Counted from the stretch's first letter, positions 32,876 to 42,948 are shown. The stretch is DNA of 64,000 nt from Petrimonas sulfuriphila (GCF_051201015.1 NZ_JBPEHI010000001.1); one strand, 5' to 3'. Made by a program: numbers and translations. The notes: a model not told the origin generated them from the letters alone.

Positions 32876-34372
32876 ATGAAAAAAATTATTTTTAAAAAAC
32901 TCCTGTTAATCACTGCATGTGAGTTGCCCGTATCATTTAATTTTTTTGTATGGTTGTTAGTCATATGCATGACAGTAGCCATTACCGCTACGGGATGTAG
33001 CCAGCAAGGCGGGTACGAAGGGCCCAAAAGTGTGACACCCCCTGATCCTTCCAGGCCGGTGCTCTTTTCCGGGTTTTCTCCGAAGGAGGGAGCCGTACGT
33101 ACGCTTCTCTTTTTTGAAGGAAGCAACTTCGGTACGGATGTATCGAAAATTGAAGTATTCATTGGTGGTGTAGCAGCCCCCGTAATTGGTTCATCGGGAA
33201 CAAAGATCTGTGCGATGGTACCCCGTCGGTCCGGTAGGGGCGATGTGGTGGTCCGGATCAAGGGCCAGGACGGAAAAATGATCAAGGAACATACCTTCGA
33301 AGATCTGTTTACACTTCAAGCTGCCTTGCAGGTGAATACGCTGACCGGGAAAGTAGACCCTCAAACCAACTCGTCGAGCATTATCAACGGATCGTTTGAG
33401 GAGGCCGAGTTTCAACACCCCTGGTGGCTTGAATTCGACATTGACGATGAGGGCAATAAAGTCATCTATTGTATCGATGAGGAGAACCTGGCAGCCCTGC
33501 GGAAGATCAACCTCACGACAAAAGAGGTCTCTTCCGTCTTCATGAAAGGACAGGCAGGCGTGCATCAAGTAAAATCGATGTTGTTCGACACACCGACGAG
33601 AGATACCCTCTTTTTCGTGGATGACAACGGCCGTGGAAATTGGAATGATCGTCATCAGATGCCAAATATGTTTTATGCGCTGCGTAACGAGGGATTCCGT
33701 AAAGTGTATCCCTATTTGTACGCCCAATGCTCCTATTCCGCCGTATCCATGAGCGACGGATCCATCTTCTACAACACCTGGCAATCGTCCGAGGTGTACA
33801 AAGCCCGTCAGGTCTTTGACGAGAGTAGTGGGATGTGGGACGGAAAAGCATTGTTCAGCGTCAGGGCCAACTCCAGCGATCATGTATTCATGTTCCGGCA
33901 CCCCGATGATCTGTATGTGTACATGACCGGATTCAATGGTGTTTACCGTTGTGCTTACGATAAAACAAAAAAAGAACTGGTTTCATCCGTACTTCATGTA
34001 GGTGATATCGGCGGCGGAGGGGGGTATGTCGATGCTCCGGGAAGCTCTGCGCGCTTCAATCGCCCGCGACAGGGAGTGTTCGTGAAGAATAAAGAGTACG
34101 AAGCACAGGGTAAGGAGGATGTATATGACTTTTATGTGTGCGATCATAATAACAATGCCATCAGGAAAGTAACCCCTGACGGCGAAGTCAGTACGTTTGC
34201 GGGACGGGGAAGCGTGGGGGTTGACGGGAAAGTATGGGGTTGGATCGACGGCGATGCCCGTGAGACAGCTCGCTTTCGGGAACCTACCGGTATCTGTTAC
34301 GACGAGGAAGAGGAGATCTTTTACGTGGCCGACCGCGAAAACAAACGGATACGCACCATCTCCGTAGAATGA
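32876..34372 (+). CDS. IPT/TIG-domain surface lipoprotein with NHL-type repeats
   Basis: Cell-surface lipoprotein of 498 residues, first gene of the SusCD operon. An unusually long N-terminal leader ends in a lipobox (ITATGC, Cys about 41). An IPT/TIG immunoglobulin-like domain lies at about 60-140 (PVLFSGFSPKEGAVRTLLFF, then GSNFGTDVSKIEVFIGG). The rest resembles NHL/beta-propeller blades, best seen at the end: FYVCDHNNNAIRKVTPDGEV and IFYVADRENKRIRTISV. Such proteins are common partners of SusC/SusD and are thought to bind glycan at the surface. The ligand is unknown. Confidence 0.85.
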   Translation: MKKIIFKKLLLITACELPVSFNFFVWLLVICMTVAITATGCSQQGGYEGPKSVTPPDPSRPVLFSGFSPKEGAVRTLLFFEGSNFGTDVSKIEVFIGGVAAPVIGSSGTKICAMVPRRSGRGDVVVRIKGQDGKMIKEHTFEDLFTLQAALQVNTLTGKVDPQTNSSSIINGSFEEAEFQHPWWLEFDIDDEGNKVIYCIDEENLAALRKINLTTKEVSSVFMKGQAGVHQVKSMLFDTPTRDTLFFVDDNGRGNWNDRHQMPNMFYALRNEGFRKVYPYLYAQCSYSAVSMSDGSIFYNTWQSSEVYKARQVFDESSGMWDGKALFSVRANSSDHVFMFRHPDDLYVYMTGFNGVYRCAYDKTKKELVSSVLHVGDIGGGGGYVDAPGSSARFNRPRQGVFVKNKEYEAQGKEDVYDFYVCDHNNNAIRKVTPDGEVSTFAGRGSVGVDGKVWGWIDGDARETARFREPTGICYDEEEEIFYVADRENKRIRTISVE

Positions 34373-34388
34373 ACCAAAGGAATAAAAC

Positions 34389-37300
34389 ATGAAAAAAATG
34401 AAGAAATTTATACTATCCACTATATGTACCATGATCTGTGCATTGAGCATTTTTGCTCAACGAAAGAGTGTGGAAGTCACCGGAACCATTGTCGATGCAG
34501 AAGGAGTCCCGTTAATCGGTGCCACGGTTATCGTAAAAGAAAAACCGGGACTGGGAGTAGCTTCCGACATTGACGGGAATTACAAGATAAAGATTGAACC
34601 TTTTCAATATCTTGTTTTCTCATACATCGGTTACGAAACGCAGGAGCACCTGGTAAAGGATAAAGATACGATACTTGATATCACGATGCAGGAATCAAAA
34701 GCGACCGCCCTCGATGAGGTGACCATCACCGGAATGGGCCCGCAGAAGAAAGTGACCGTCACGGGCGCTATCACTACCGTAGAAGTGGGTACACTGAGGA
34801 CACCCGTGTCGAGCCTCACCAATGCTTTGGCCGGGAACGTGGCGGGAGTGATGGCCATGCAACGTTCGGGCCAGCCGGGATCCAACACATCCGAATTCTG
34901 GATCCGCGGTATTTCAACCTTCGGGGGCAGTTCCAGTGCCCTTATCCTGGTCGATGGGTTTGAGCGTAGCATGGATGAACTCAACATCGAGGATATAGAG
35001 TCGTTCTCGGTGCTGAAGGATGCCTCCGCCACCGCTATTTACGGGTCACGCGGCGCTAACGGGGTTATTCTTATCAATACAAAAAGAGGAGGGGAGGGAA
35101 AAGTAGAGGTGAACGCCAAATCGGAATATACCTGGACTACCCGTACCCGTACGCCCAAATTCGTGGATGGGCTCACCTATGCTTCCATGGCTAACGAAGC
35201 CCGTACCACTCGTAATCAGAAAGCGGTTTATACCGATCAGGAGTTGATGATGATCGGTGAACAGCTCGATCCGGACATCTATCCCAATGTGGACTGGATG
35301 GACCTTTTGTTGAAAGACGGTGCTCCGATGTATCGTTCCTCAGTCAGTGTGAAAGGTGGGGGAGCCAAGGCAAGGTATTATCTCTCCGGCAGCTTTCTCG
35401 ACGAGGGAGGCATGTACCATGTGGATAGGACGATGAAGGAATACGATACCAATGCCAATTATCAGCGTTATAACTATCGTTTGAACATGGATATGAACCT
35501 GACTACCTCCACCCTTATTCAGGTAGGTATCGGAGGGGCCCTGGAAAAATCGAATCGTTCCGGGGCAATCAGTACTGACGACATCTGGTATTCAGTGTTT
35601 GGCTATAACCCCATTACCATGCCGGTGATGTATTCCAACGGATATGTGCCGATCATGCAGGGCGAAGATGCTGAGTCGTGGGAGAGAAAATACAACCCGT
35701 GGATTGCCGCTACGCAGACAGGATACTCCGAGATATGGCAAAATACCATCAATTCCAATGTGACGTTAGAACAGAAACTGGATTTCATTACCGAAGGGTT
35801 AAAATTTTCAGGCCGATTCGGGTATGATACCTATAATTACAACTACATACAGCGCCGAAAAAATCCGGAGATGTGGAGAGCCGAACGGCAAAGGGACTCT
35901 AACGGAGAGATTGTTTTTAACCGGTTGGTTCCGGAGCGGTTGATGTCTCAGGGATCTTCTGCATCAGGCGACAGAAAGGAGTTCGTGGAGGCAGAGATAT
36001 CCTACGGGAGAAACTTCAATGACCACAACGTGGGCAGTGTGCTTAAGTACACACACGATAACTACGTGAACACTTCCGGCATAGGGGGAAATATCATGGA
36101 GGGTATCGCACGCCGTCATCAGGGATTGGCCGGAAACCTCTCTTACGGATATAAGAACCGCTACCTCTTCAATTTCAATTTTGGGTATAACGGTTCGGAG
36201 AACTTTGCCAAGGGGCATCAGTTCGGATTCTTCCCCGCTTATTCTGCAGCGTGGAACATCGCGGAGGAGCAGTTTGTGAAAGACCGTATGGATTGGTTGG
36301 GAATGCTCAAGATCCGGTATTCTTACGGTGAAGTGGGAACCGATAACTCCTCATCCCGTTTTCCCTACCTGGCCGATTTCGGAAACTACAGCAGGAACAC
36401 ACCGGCAGGCGATCAGGATGTTTATTACAATTGGGGCGACCTGAACAGTGCTTTCGGTTATCCGGGGCTGTCTTATACCCGGGTATCCTCCAATAACGTC
36501 ACTTGGGAGATTGCCAAAAAACACGACCTGGGAGTAGACCTTTACTTGTGGGGAGACAAGTTTGGACTGACAGTCGACTACTTCGACGAAAAGCGGGACG
36601 GCATCTATATGGTCCGATCCTATCTGCCCGATATGGTGGGTATCCAGGGATCCAACCCCTCCGCCAACGTGGGCAGTGTGAAGACCAACGGGTTCGATGG
36701 GAACTTTAAGCTGGACCAGAAAGTGGCCGATGTGGCGCTGCAGATCCGCGGCAACTTCACCTACAGCAAAAACGAGATCACCGAAGCCGATGAGATGGTG
36801 AACCGTTATCCCTACCTCCGTCGCACCGGCTATCGTGTGGATCAGGCAAAGGGTTTGATCGCCCTGGGCCTGTTCAAGGATTATGAAGATATCCGCAACA
36901 GCCCCCGCCAGGACTTCAGTGATCGCAGGGACGTCATGCCCGGCGACATCAAGTATAAGGATATCAATGGAGACGGCATCATCAACAACGATGATATAGT
37001 ACCCATCGGCTCTACCACACGGCCCAACCTTATTTACGGCCTCGGCCTTTCTGCCACATGGAGGGGTTTTGACTTTAACCTCCATTTCCAGGGGGCGGGC
37101 AAATCCCACTTCTTCATCAACGGGTTTACCGTTTATCCTTTTGTCAATGGAGAGTGGGGCAACATCCTCGAAGAGATGGCCAACTCCAACCGCTGGATAC
37201 TGGGTGTCAACGAAGACCCCGATGCCGAATATCCCCGGTTGAGTTACGGCGGCAACGCCAACAACTACCGTGCCTCTACCTACTGGTTGCGCGACGGCTC

Positions 37301-37514
37301 CTACCTGCGGTTGAAAACGCTGGAGATGGGTTACACCCTGCCCAAGGCATTGACTACCCGGATGTTTATGGACAAGGTGCGGATACATATTATTGGGCAG
37401 AACCTGCTGACTTTTTCGAAATTCAAATTATGGGATCCGGAGATGGGAAGCTCCAACGGCATGAAATATCCGTTGGGGAAAACAATTACATTCGGGTTAA
37501 CAGTCAATATTTAA
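34389..37514 (+). CDS. SusC/RagA-type TonB-dependent outer-membrane transporter
   Basis: Outer-membrane importer of 1041 residues for oligosaccharides or peptides, powered by TonB. A signal peptide (CALSIFAQ) leads into a carboxypeptidase-like plug extension at about 25-105 (VTGTIVDAEGVPLIGATVIV). A TonB-box-like ALDEVTITG, the plug domain (FWIRGISTFGG, SVLKDASATAIYGSRGANGV) and a long beta-barrel ending ITFGLTVNI follow. There is no STN/FecR-interacting domain, so it is not coupled to an ECF anti-sigma system. It is in an operon with the TIG lipoprotein (16 bp upstream) and susD (12 bp downstream). Confidence 0.96.
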   Translation: MKKMKKFILSTICTMICALSIFAQRKSVEVTGTIVDAEGVPLIGATVIVKEKPGLGVASDIDGNYKIKIEPFQYLVFSYIGYETQEHLVKDKDTILDITMQESKATALDEVTITGMGPQKKVTVTGAITTVEVGTLRTPVSSLTNALAGNVAGVMAMQRSGQPGSNTSEFWIRGISTFGGSSSALILVDGFERSMDELNIEDIESFSVLKDASATAIYGSRGANGVILINTKRGGEGKVEVNAKSEYTWTTRTRTPKFVDGLTYASMANEARTTRNQKAVYTDQELMMIGEQLDPDIYPNVDWMDLLLKDGAPMYRSSVSVKGGGAKARYYLSGSFLDEGGMYHVDRTMKEYDTNANYQRYNYRLNMDMNLTTSTLIQVGIGGALEKSNRSGAISTDDIWYSVFGYNPITMPVMYSNGYVPIMQGEDAESWERKYNPWIAATQTGYSEIWQNTINSNVTLEQKLDFITEGLKFSGRFGYDTYNYNYIQRRKNPEMWRAERQRDSNGEIVFNRLVPERLMSQGSSASGDRKEFVEAEISYGRNFNDHNVGSVLKYTHDNYVNTSGIGGNIMEGIARRHQGLAGNLSYGYKNRYLFNFNFGYNGSENFAKGHQFGFFPAYSAAWNIAEEQFVKDRMDWLGMLKIRYSYGEVGTDNSSSRFPYLADFGNYSRNTPAGDQDVYYNWGDLNSAFGYPGLSYTRVSSNNVTWEIAKKHDLGVDLYLWGDKFGLTVDYFDEKRDGIYMVRSYLPDMVGIQGSNPSANVGSVKTNGFDGNFKLDQKVADVALQIRGNFTYSKNEITEADEMVNRYPYLRRTGYRVDQAKGLIALGLFKDYEDIRNSPRQDFSDRRDVMPGDIKYKDINGDGIINNDDIVPIGSTTRPNLIYGLGLSATWRGFDFNLHFQGAGKSHFFINGFTVYPFVNGEWGNILEEMANSNRWILGVNEDPDAEYPRLSYGGNANNYRASTYWLRDGSYLRLKTLEMGYTLPKALTTRMFMDKVRIHIIGQNLLTFSKFKLWDPEMGSSNGMKYPLGKTITFGLTVNI

Positions 37515-37526
37515 ATAGAAAAAAAG

Positions 37527-39551
37527 ATGAGAAAAAATATACTATTCAGCGTAATAATCTGCATCGGGACCTTTGTATTGTCCTGCTCCGATTACCTCGA
37601 TGTGGAGCGTTATTTTAACGACCGGCAGGACCTGGAACGCATCTTCAACAGCAGGGACTATACCGAGCAATGGCTGGCCAACGCCTACTACCAGCTTCTT
37701 TCCTATAACCTGGAGATCGGACACGTACGCTTTACCCTGACCAACTACTCCGATGATATGATTTTCACAGAACCCGGTGCCGGCATCTCTTATTCCAACT
37801 ATAAATTCGGGCAGTACGGCCCCCAATACGGAGGAAATGTCAATGCCCTGATTGCCCGTCCCTGGGATCAGTCGTACGAAGGTATCCGCCAGGCCTCCAT
37901 CTTCCTGCAACATGTCCACCCGGGTGCAGAGATCAGCGCAGAGATGTGCGACGATCTGAAGGGGCAGGCCTACTTTATCCGCGGTTACCTCTACTGGCTG
38001 TTGTTGAGGAAATACGGGCCGGTGCCCATTCTACCCGACGAGGGGCTCGACTATGAAGCGCCCTACAGCGATCTGGCCTATCCCAGAAGCACGTACGACG
38101 AATGTGCCGAGTATATTGCTGAACAGATGCTACTGGCGGCACAGTTTCTGGAAAGTGACCGCAGTTCTCGCAATGCATCACGCCCCACCAAAGGGGCAGC
38201 ACTGGCCGTTCGTGCCAAAGCCTATCTCTACGCTGCCAGTCCGTTGATGAATGGTAATCCCGATATGTCCTCTTTCACCGATGATACAGGCAAAGAACTT
38301 ATTTCCGGGGAGTACGACGAGGAGAAATGGGCAAAAGCCGCTGCAGCGGCCCTCGATGTGATCAGACTGGACAAATATGAGATTTATGTGGCACCCAAAC
38401 GCAGCAGCGGAGGACTTTGGGGAGCCTATCCCAAAACAATTGAACCGCCTTACCATCCGGTATATTCGGAGCGCGGATGGAAGGATGGGGGATGGAAGGA
38501 TATCGATCCGCTCGATTCTTACCGTGCCCTGTTCAACGGCGACCTCTACGTATCGGAAAACCCCGAACTTATCTTCTCGCGCGGGGATAATCAGTTACAC
38601 GACGAATATGGCATTCAGTCCATGTCTCGCCACCAGATGCCTGTCAGCAAGGCAGGCGGATGGAACTGCCACGGCATCACGGGTAAACAGTGCGATGCCT
38701 ATGCAATGAACGACGGAAAACCGTTCGACCGTGCTACCAGCTTGAAAGGCTTCACGCAGGCCGACGGCGAATACCCCTATTTAAGGAAAGATGTCTGGCT
38801 CGAATATGCCAACCGGGAGCCCCGCTTTTACGCTTCGGTAGCCTTCAATGGTGCGCATTGGGCCTGTACCAGCGCCAAGGATGCCAATAATCGCGACTTT
38901 CAGACGTTTTACTATTACGGGGAAGACGACGGCCGGAAGATTGTGAGTACAGACGACCGGTGGATACCCACTGGCATAGGCATGATGAAGTATGTAAACC
39001 CCAAGGAAAGTTACAAGGACGGAACGGTATATCCGAAGGTGGATCCGGCCATCCGTTATGCCGATATCCTGCTCATGTATGCCGAAGCACTCAATGAATT
39101 AACGTCTACTTATCAGGTAGCATCCTGGGACGGTAGCGAGACATATACCGTGTCCCGCGATATTGCAGCTATGAAGGCGGCTGTTCTCCCTGTACGACTA
39201 CGGGCTGGTCTACCCAACTTCGATGAGATTGGAACGGGCGATCCGTATCTAAATCCCGATGAATTAAGAAATGCCATCAAACGTGAACGGCAGGTTGAGT
39301 TTCTGGGAGAAAACCAGCGCTATTACGACCTTCGTCGCTGGAAAGACGCACCCGAGGAAGAAAGTCAGATGATCTACGGCTGCAACACCACCGTTCCGAG
39401 AGAATACCGCGACTTCTTCCATGAACAGGTTGTTGTGCCCAGTGTGCAAACCTCATGGTCCACGAAGAAATATTTCTGGCCCGTTTCTTACGATGAACTG
39501 AAACGCAATGCCCGCCTTACACAGGCTCCGGGATGGCCATCTTTTGATTAA
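37527..39551 (+). CDS. SusD/RagB-type nutrient-binding lipoprotein
   Basis: Surface lid of the SusCD importer, 674 residues. The signal peptide ends in lipobox VLSCS, followed by DYLDVERYF, a common SusD start. TPR-like helices and SusD landmarks are visible: GQAYFIRGYLYWLLLRKYGPVPI, LAVRAKAYLYAASPLMNG, RYADILLMYAEALNE, and IKRERQVEFLGENQRYYDLRRWK near the end. The size is above the average of about 550, in keeping with RagB-like members that handle larger ligands. It directly follows susC. Confidence 0.95.
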   Translation: MRKNILFSVIICIGTFVLSCSDYLDVERYFNDRQDLERIFNSRDYTEQWLANAYYQLLSYNLEIGHVRFTLTNYSDDMIFTEPGAGISYSNYKFGQYGPQYGGNVNALIARPWDQSYEGIRQASIFLQHVHPGAEISAEMCDDLKGQAYFIRGYLYWLLLRKYGPVPILPDEGLDYEAPYSDLAYPRSTYDECAEYIAEQMLLAAQFLESDRSSRNASRPTKGAALAVRAKAYLYAASPLMNGNPDMSSFTDDTGKELISGEYDEEKWAKAAAAALDVIRLDKYEIYVAPKRSSGGLWGAYPKTIEPPYHPVYSERGWKDGGWKDIDPLDSYRALFNGDLYVSENPELIFSRGDNQLHDEYGIQSMSRHQMPVSKAGGWNCHGITGKQCDAYAMNDGKPFDRATSLKGFTQADGEYPYLRKDVWLEYANREPRFYASVAFNGAHWACTSAKDANNRDFQTFYYYGEDDGRKIVSTDDRWIPTGIGMMKYVNPKESYKDGTVYPKVDPAIRYADILLMYAEALNELTSTYQVASWDGSETYTVSRDIAAMKAAVLPVRLRAGLPNFDEIGTGDPYLNPDELRNAIKRERQVEFLGENQRYYDLRRWKDAPEEESQMIYGCNTTVPREYRDFFHEQVVVPSVQTSWSTKKYFWPVSYDELKRNARLTQAPGWPSFD

Positions 39552-39575
39552 TTCAACATAAACAGCAAATAAATA

Positions 39576-40601
39576 ATGAGACACATATCTATTTTTACGA
39601 TCCTGTTGCTGGGTGGTCTCTTTGTGGTGACCGGTTGCAACAATGAGTGGGAAGAAGAGTTGTACACCCGGATGATATCCCTGAAAGCCCCGATCAACAG
39701 GGATGACGTATCGGTAATTTATTTAAGGTATCAGCCCGATAGCCTGCAGGTCACCTACAAGTTGCCGGTGATCGTGAGCGGCTCAAAAAACAACGACCGC
39801 GATTATTCCGTCCGCATCGACGTGGATAACGATACGTTGAACCAGTTGAACTTCGGTAGATATGCTGCCCGGAGCGATCTGTATTACAAACAGCTGCCGG
39901 AAGAGTTTTTTGAATTGCCTTCGAAGACCTGCCGGATTCCCTCCGGTGCCGATGTGGCGTTCTTTCCCATACACTTCAACTTTTCGGGGTTGGACCTGGT
40001 GGAGAAATGGGTCTTGCCCCTGACCATCCTGCCCGATCCGTCCTATACGCTGAACACCTATAAAGGCCGGCAGAAAGCGTTACTCTGGATCATGCCCTTT
40101 AACGATTACTCGGGAATCTACAATGCCGCCAGCATGTATGTTTACTTTGGGGACAACACCACCAAGTACATGACCGCCAGCACCCGGGAAGCCCGGGTTG
40201 TGGATGAAAACACCGTATTTTTTTATGCCGGCATCACGGAGGAGCTGGCAGAGAACAGGGGCGATTTTAAGGTGAAGTGCGAATTTCTGGAACCGGATGA
40301 GGTGACGGAAGTTGAAGCCACGGGCCTCTATCTGAAGAAAGGGAGGTTGGTATTGACAGCCGAGAATCCCGCGCTGGAATTTGAAGTGATTGGCGAGCCG
40401 ACGTATGAAATAAAGGAAGAGCTGGATATCGACCGTCCGCACATCATCAAGCGTTTCTTTACGTTAACGATGGAGTACCGCTACAAAGATCCCGTTTCCA
40501 GTGAAAACATGGTCTTCCCCTACAGGTGCAAGGGTACCATGCTGATGCAGCGCAACGTGAGCACATTGGTTCCGGACGAGGACCAGGCAATATTTTGGTA
40601 A
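39576..40601 (+). CDS. DUF4973/DUF1735-like surface lipoprotein
   Basis: Lipoprotein of 341 residues; the signal peptide ends VVTGCNNE. Two domains are suggested: a DUF1735-like beta-sandwich (about 22-155, with YKLPVIVSG and FPIHFNFSGL) and a C-terminal lipocalin-like or DUF4973-type part (about 170-341, ending LVPDEDQAIFW). Such proteins occupy the SusE/F position and are regarded as glycan-binding partners. It is the last gene of the operon, 24 bp after susD, with no glycosidase following. Confidence 0.78.
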   Translation: MRHISIFTILLLGGLFVVTGCNNEWEEELYTRMISLKAPINRDDVSVIYLRYQPDSLQVTYKLPVIVSGSKNNDRDYSVRIDVDNDTLNQLNFGRYAARSDLYYKQLPEEFFELPSKTCRIPSGADVAFFPIHFNFSGLDLVEKWVLPLTILPDPSYTLNTYKGRQKALLWIMPFNDYSGIYNAASMYVYFGDNTTKYMTASTREARVVDENTVFFYAGITEELAENRGDFKVKCEFLEPDEVTEVEATGLYLKKGRLVLTAENPALEFEVIGEPTYEIKEELDIDRPHIIKRFFTLTMEYRYKDPVSSENMVFPYRCKGTMLMQRNVSTLVPDEDQAIFW

Positions 40602-40701
40602 GTACCTCTCCGGTGTTCCTGTTCAGCAAGCGCCATGTTCTTCTCTTTTCTTGTTCCATGTTTCGATGAACTCAAATACCAGGATATTGTATTCTGCAAA
40701 T

Positions 40702-41034
40702 ATGTATAAAATGATTGCAAGGCAAATTGCTCCCATATTACAAAAACGGTTGGAGAAATTTCCGATTCTTTCTTTAACCGGGCCACGACAATCAGGTAAA
40801 AGTGCCCTGTTGAAAAACTGTTTTCCTGAATACCAGTACTATAATCTGGAGAGGGCAGACTATCGCCAGTTGATGTTGACCTATCCGGTAGGATTTTTCC
40901 AAAATCAGGGTGAGCGAGTCATATTCGACGAAGCACGGCAAGTACCCGAGTTGTTCAGCTATCTTCAGGTAATATCGGATGAGAGAGGTACTGCCAGAAG
41001 ACACCATCAAAGGAATCATATCCCTTTGATGTAG
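40702..41034 (+). pseudogene. N-terminal fragment of a DUF4143-type AAA ATPase
   Basis: About 100 residues match the beginning of the AAA_14-DUF4143 family: LSLTGPRQSGKSALLKNCFP (Walker A), YYNLERADYRQLM, and RVIFDEARQVPELFSYLQVI (Walker B). The homology then stops at SDERGTA and a short unrelated tail leads to a stop. The remaining 270 or so residues, including DUF4143, are absent. Its frame begins about 100 bp after the SusCD operon. It is a distant cousin rather than a copy of the gene at 29434-30729. Confidence 0.75.
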
Positions 41035-41051
41035 GTGCTGATGTGCCAATC

Positions 41052-42434
41052 TCATGCAAACCGAGGGTCGGTCTCCTTGTCGTCGGCAGACACATGCAAG
41101 CTGAGGTTTAACAAGGAAGATTTCCACTCATCCGGTTCGTATGGCCCACCCAGCCAATAGAGATACTCCTCCCGTTGCGGATCATCCGGGTCGTTCAGTA
41201 TCTGCAGCATCTGCTGATATCCGTGTACACCGCCACAATCCTCCGGGGGACATCTTCGCGCTCCCTCCGTGCAGACCCAATATTCACTCCCCTCCTGCGG
41301 GATCGTCATTTCTTCCAGTTCGATGTCATGCTGCCAGTTATCACCGAAGTCGTACCGGTAGATCATCCTGTCGCCACTCTCTTTCAGCAGGTCTGCAATC
41401 ATCATGCCACCATATTGCACGGACGGCAGCTCCTCATCCACCACATCGGTGTAGCAAACCTCCTCTTTCTCAAACTCATGCAGGTGCGCGTTCTCCCATC
41501 CCATGGTGTACTGGATCAGGTAATGCAAATCGCTCAGCAGCATGGATGAAGGCACCTGTACGCGTCGCCACACCGGGGGATTGGTGCCTGTAAGGGTGAT
41601 CTTCAGCGTGTAGATCTTCAGCTGGGGACTCATCCTCACACCAATCCGGTCATAGTCGTCTCTGATGGCAATCATCCTGTCGAAGAGCGGGGTCGGTTGG
41701 ATAGTCATGATCATCCGATTCTCCTCCCTGTTCCATTTCTGGTCGGTGGTTACAAGTCCAAACAGCTCCATGAAGTTCTGGTACGTCCTGAACAGGTAAC
41801 AGTCGATGCTCCGCATTCCCTCATAGAAATCGGGGCGCATGTCGAAATACCCCTTCGCGTAATCCATGTCCGAGGGCGACTCCCCCGGCATCTGTCTGCG
41901 CACCCTGTCGAACACCAGGAGTGAAAGTCCGGCATCCCGAAAGCCCAGTCCCGGTGTGAACTCATAGCCATCATATCGGCTCAGGTCGAACAGGTGCACG
42001 AAGTCACGGATCAGCGTCTCCAGCAGCAACTGCCGGTCTGCGAGCAGCTTCTCCCCCTTCCTTGTCAATAAAAGCGCATTATTCCGTTTTCGGATGATCC
42101 CCGACACCGTTGCCAGGTCGCGTGCAATCATCACAAACCGCGCGTCGGTCTCCTTGATTCTCTTTTCGGGATACTTCGTGTAGTACCAGTCGGTGACACC
42201 CGTCAGATACATCTCCCTGACTACTTTCAGAGGCAGGTTACCCGTGTTTGTCAGCTTCAAGGTACCGTTCTCCTCCCTGATAAAGCGGCACAGGCAGACA
42301 ACCTGCCTGAGGATGGGGATCTGTTCGAGGTCATCCTCATCCAGCCTGTTTAATCCGATCACCCCATTCGGATAAAAAGCGGTAACCAGGATCCGTTCAA
42401 TAATGTGTGGTAAGATCATCATGGTAAGCTTCAT
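41052..42434 (-). CDS. Plasmid pRiA4b ORF-3-like protein
   Basis: Product of 460 residues. The C-terminal 190 residues carry the pRiA4b ORF-3/IS1096-associated domain: YTLKITLTGTNPPVWRRVQV, LHYLIQYTMGWENAHLHEFE, YRYDFGDNWQHDIELE, and CTEGARRCPPEDCGGVHGYQ with metal-ligand-like Cys and His. The N-terminal 270 residues are of a type I cannot name and contain winged-helix-like segments (LKLTNTGNLPLKVVREM, LLTRKGEKLL). The family is frequent on mobile DNA, but its function is not established. A damaged partial copy lies at 32442-32657. Met5 or Met6 may be the real start. Confidence 0.78.
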   Translation of the reverse strand: MKLTMMILPHIIERILVTAFYPNGVIGLNRLDEDDLEQIPILRQVVCLCRFIREENGTLKLTNTGNLPLKVVREMYLTGVTDWYYTKYPEKRIKETDARFVMIARDLATVSGIIRKRNNALLLTRKGEKLLADRQLLLETLIRDFVHLFDLSRYDGYEFTPGLGFRDAGLSLLVFDRVRRQMPGESPSDMDYAKGYFDMRPDFYEGMRSIDCYLFRTYQNFMELFGLVTTDQKWNREENRMIMTIQPTPLFDRMIAIRDDYDRIGVRMSPQLKIYTLKITLTGTNPPVWRRVQVPSSMLLSDLHYLIQYTMGWENAHLHEFEKEEVCYTDVVDEELPSVQYGGMMIADLLKESGDRMIYRYDFGDNWQHDIELEEMTIPQEGSEYWVCTEGARRCPPEDCGGVHGYQQMLQILNDPDDPQREEYLYWLGGPYEPDEWKSSLLNLSLHVSADDKETDPRFA

Positions 42435-42534
42435 TTTAATGCATATAAACTATTTCAGCCTTGATTTTCGATGTAAAATTTTTCCTCTTTTTAATAGCAG
42501 TTGTAAAAATAACTTTTATTTTTTACTGCTCGGT

Positions 42535-42948
42535 TTATTTGAGGGCTAATATAGGATTATCATTTGTCGAGAAGATGGGCAATAATCGGTCCCGCTTTAT
42601 ATCGGCAAGATTGGAAATCGCTTCCAGCGATAATTTCAGTTCCTCGAACCGATTGACAATTTTCAGTGACTCCAGATTAAGGTCGGAAATAAAATTTTCT
42701 TTTCTGAAAAAGATGCTTGCATCCTCAGTTTTTACAGGAGGTTTCTCATCGAGGTAATAATGAAGTCCCTTATTGAAGATTTTGTCTATTCTTTTCAGGT
42801 GATTGATCTCGATCTCCTCTCCGAACAGGTCATCAGCAGTAATAAGCTTTTTCAGCCCCATGTTTATATGAAGCAACAATTCGTCCACTGTCATCTTGTA
42901 CAACGACATCATGAATTCAATTCTCGCTATGTTATGCTTCACTTTCAT
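42535..42948 (-). pseudogene. N-terminal fragment of an ImmA/IrrE-type protein
   Basis: Product of 137 residues. It reads like the start of a Bacteroidota ImmA/IrrE peptidase family: NIARIEFMMSLYKMTVDELL, IDKIFNKGLHYYLDEKPP, and SIFFRKENFISDLNLESLK followed by ISNLADIKRDRLLPIFS. In full-length relatives this region precedes the HExxH peptidase. Here the frame stops at PILALK and no HExxH follows downstream. It is therefore probably a truncated gene, though a short regulatory protein is possible. The family link is from memory of the pattern. Confidence 0.55.

Noticed and set aside
33191..33901. Minus-strand open frame of 236 codons
   Set aside because: Antisense to the TIG/NHL lipoprotein gene; composition of a shadow frame.
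36351..37388. Minus-strand open frame of 345 codons inside susC
   Set aside because: Antisense to the well-supported SusC barrel; no family pattern and no promoter.
42461..42757. Plus-strand open frame of 98 codons
   Set aside because: Antisense to the ImmA/IrrE-like N-terminal fragment and without recognisable features.
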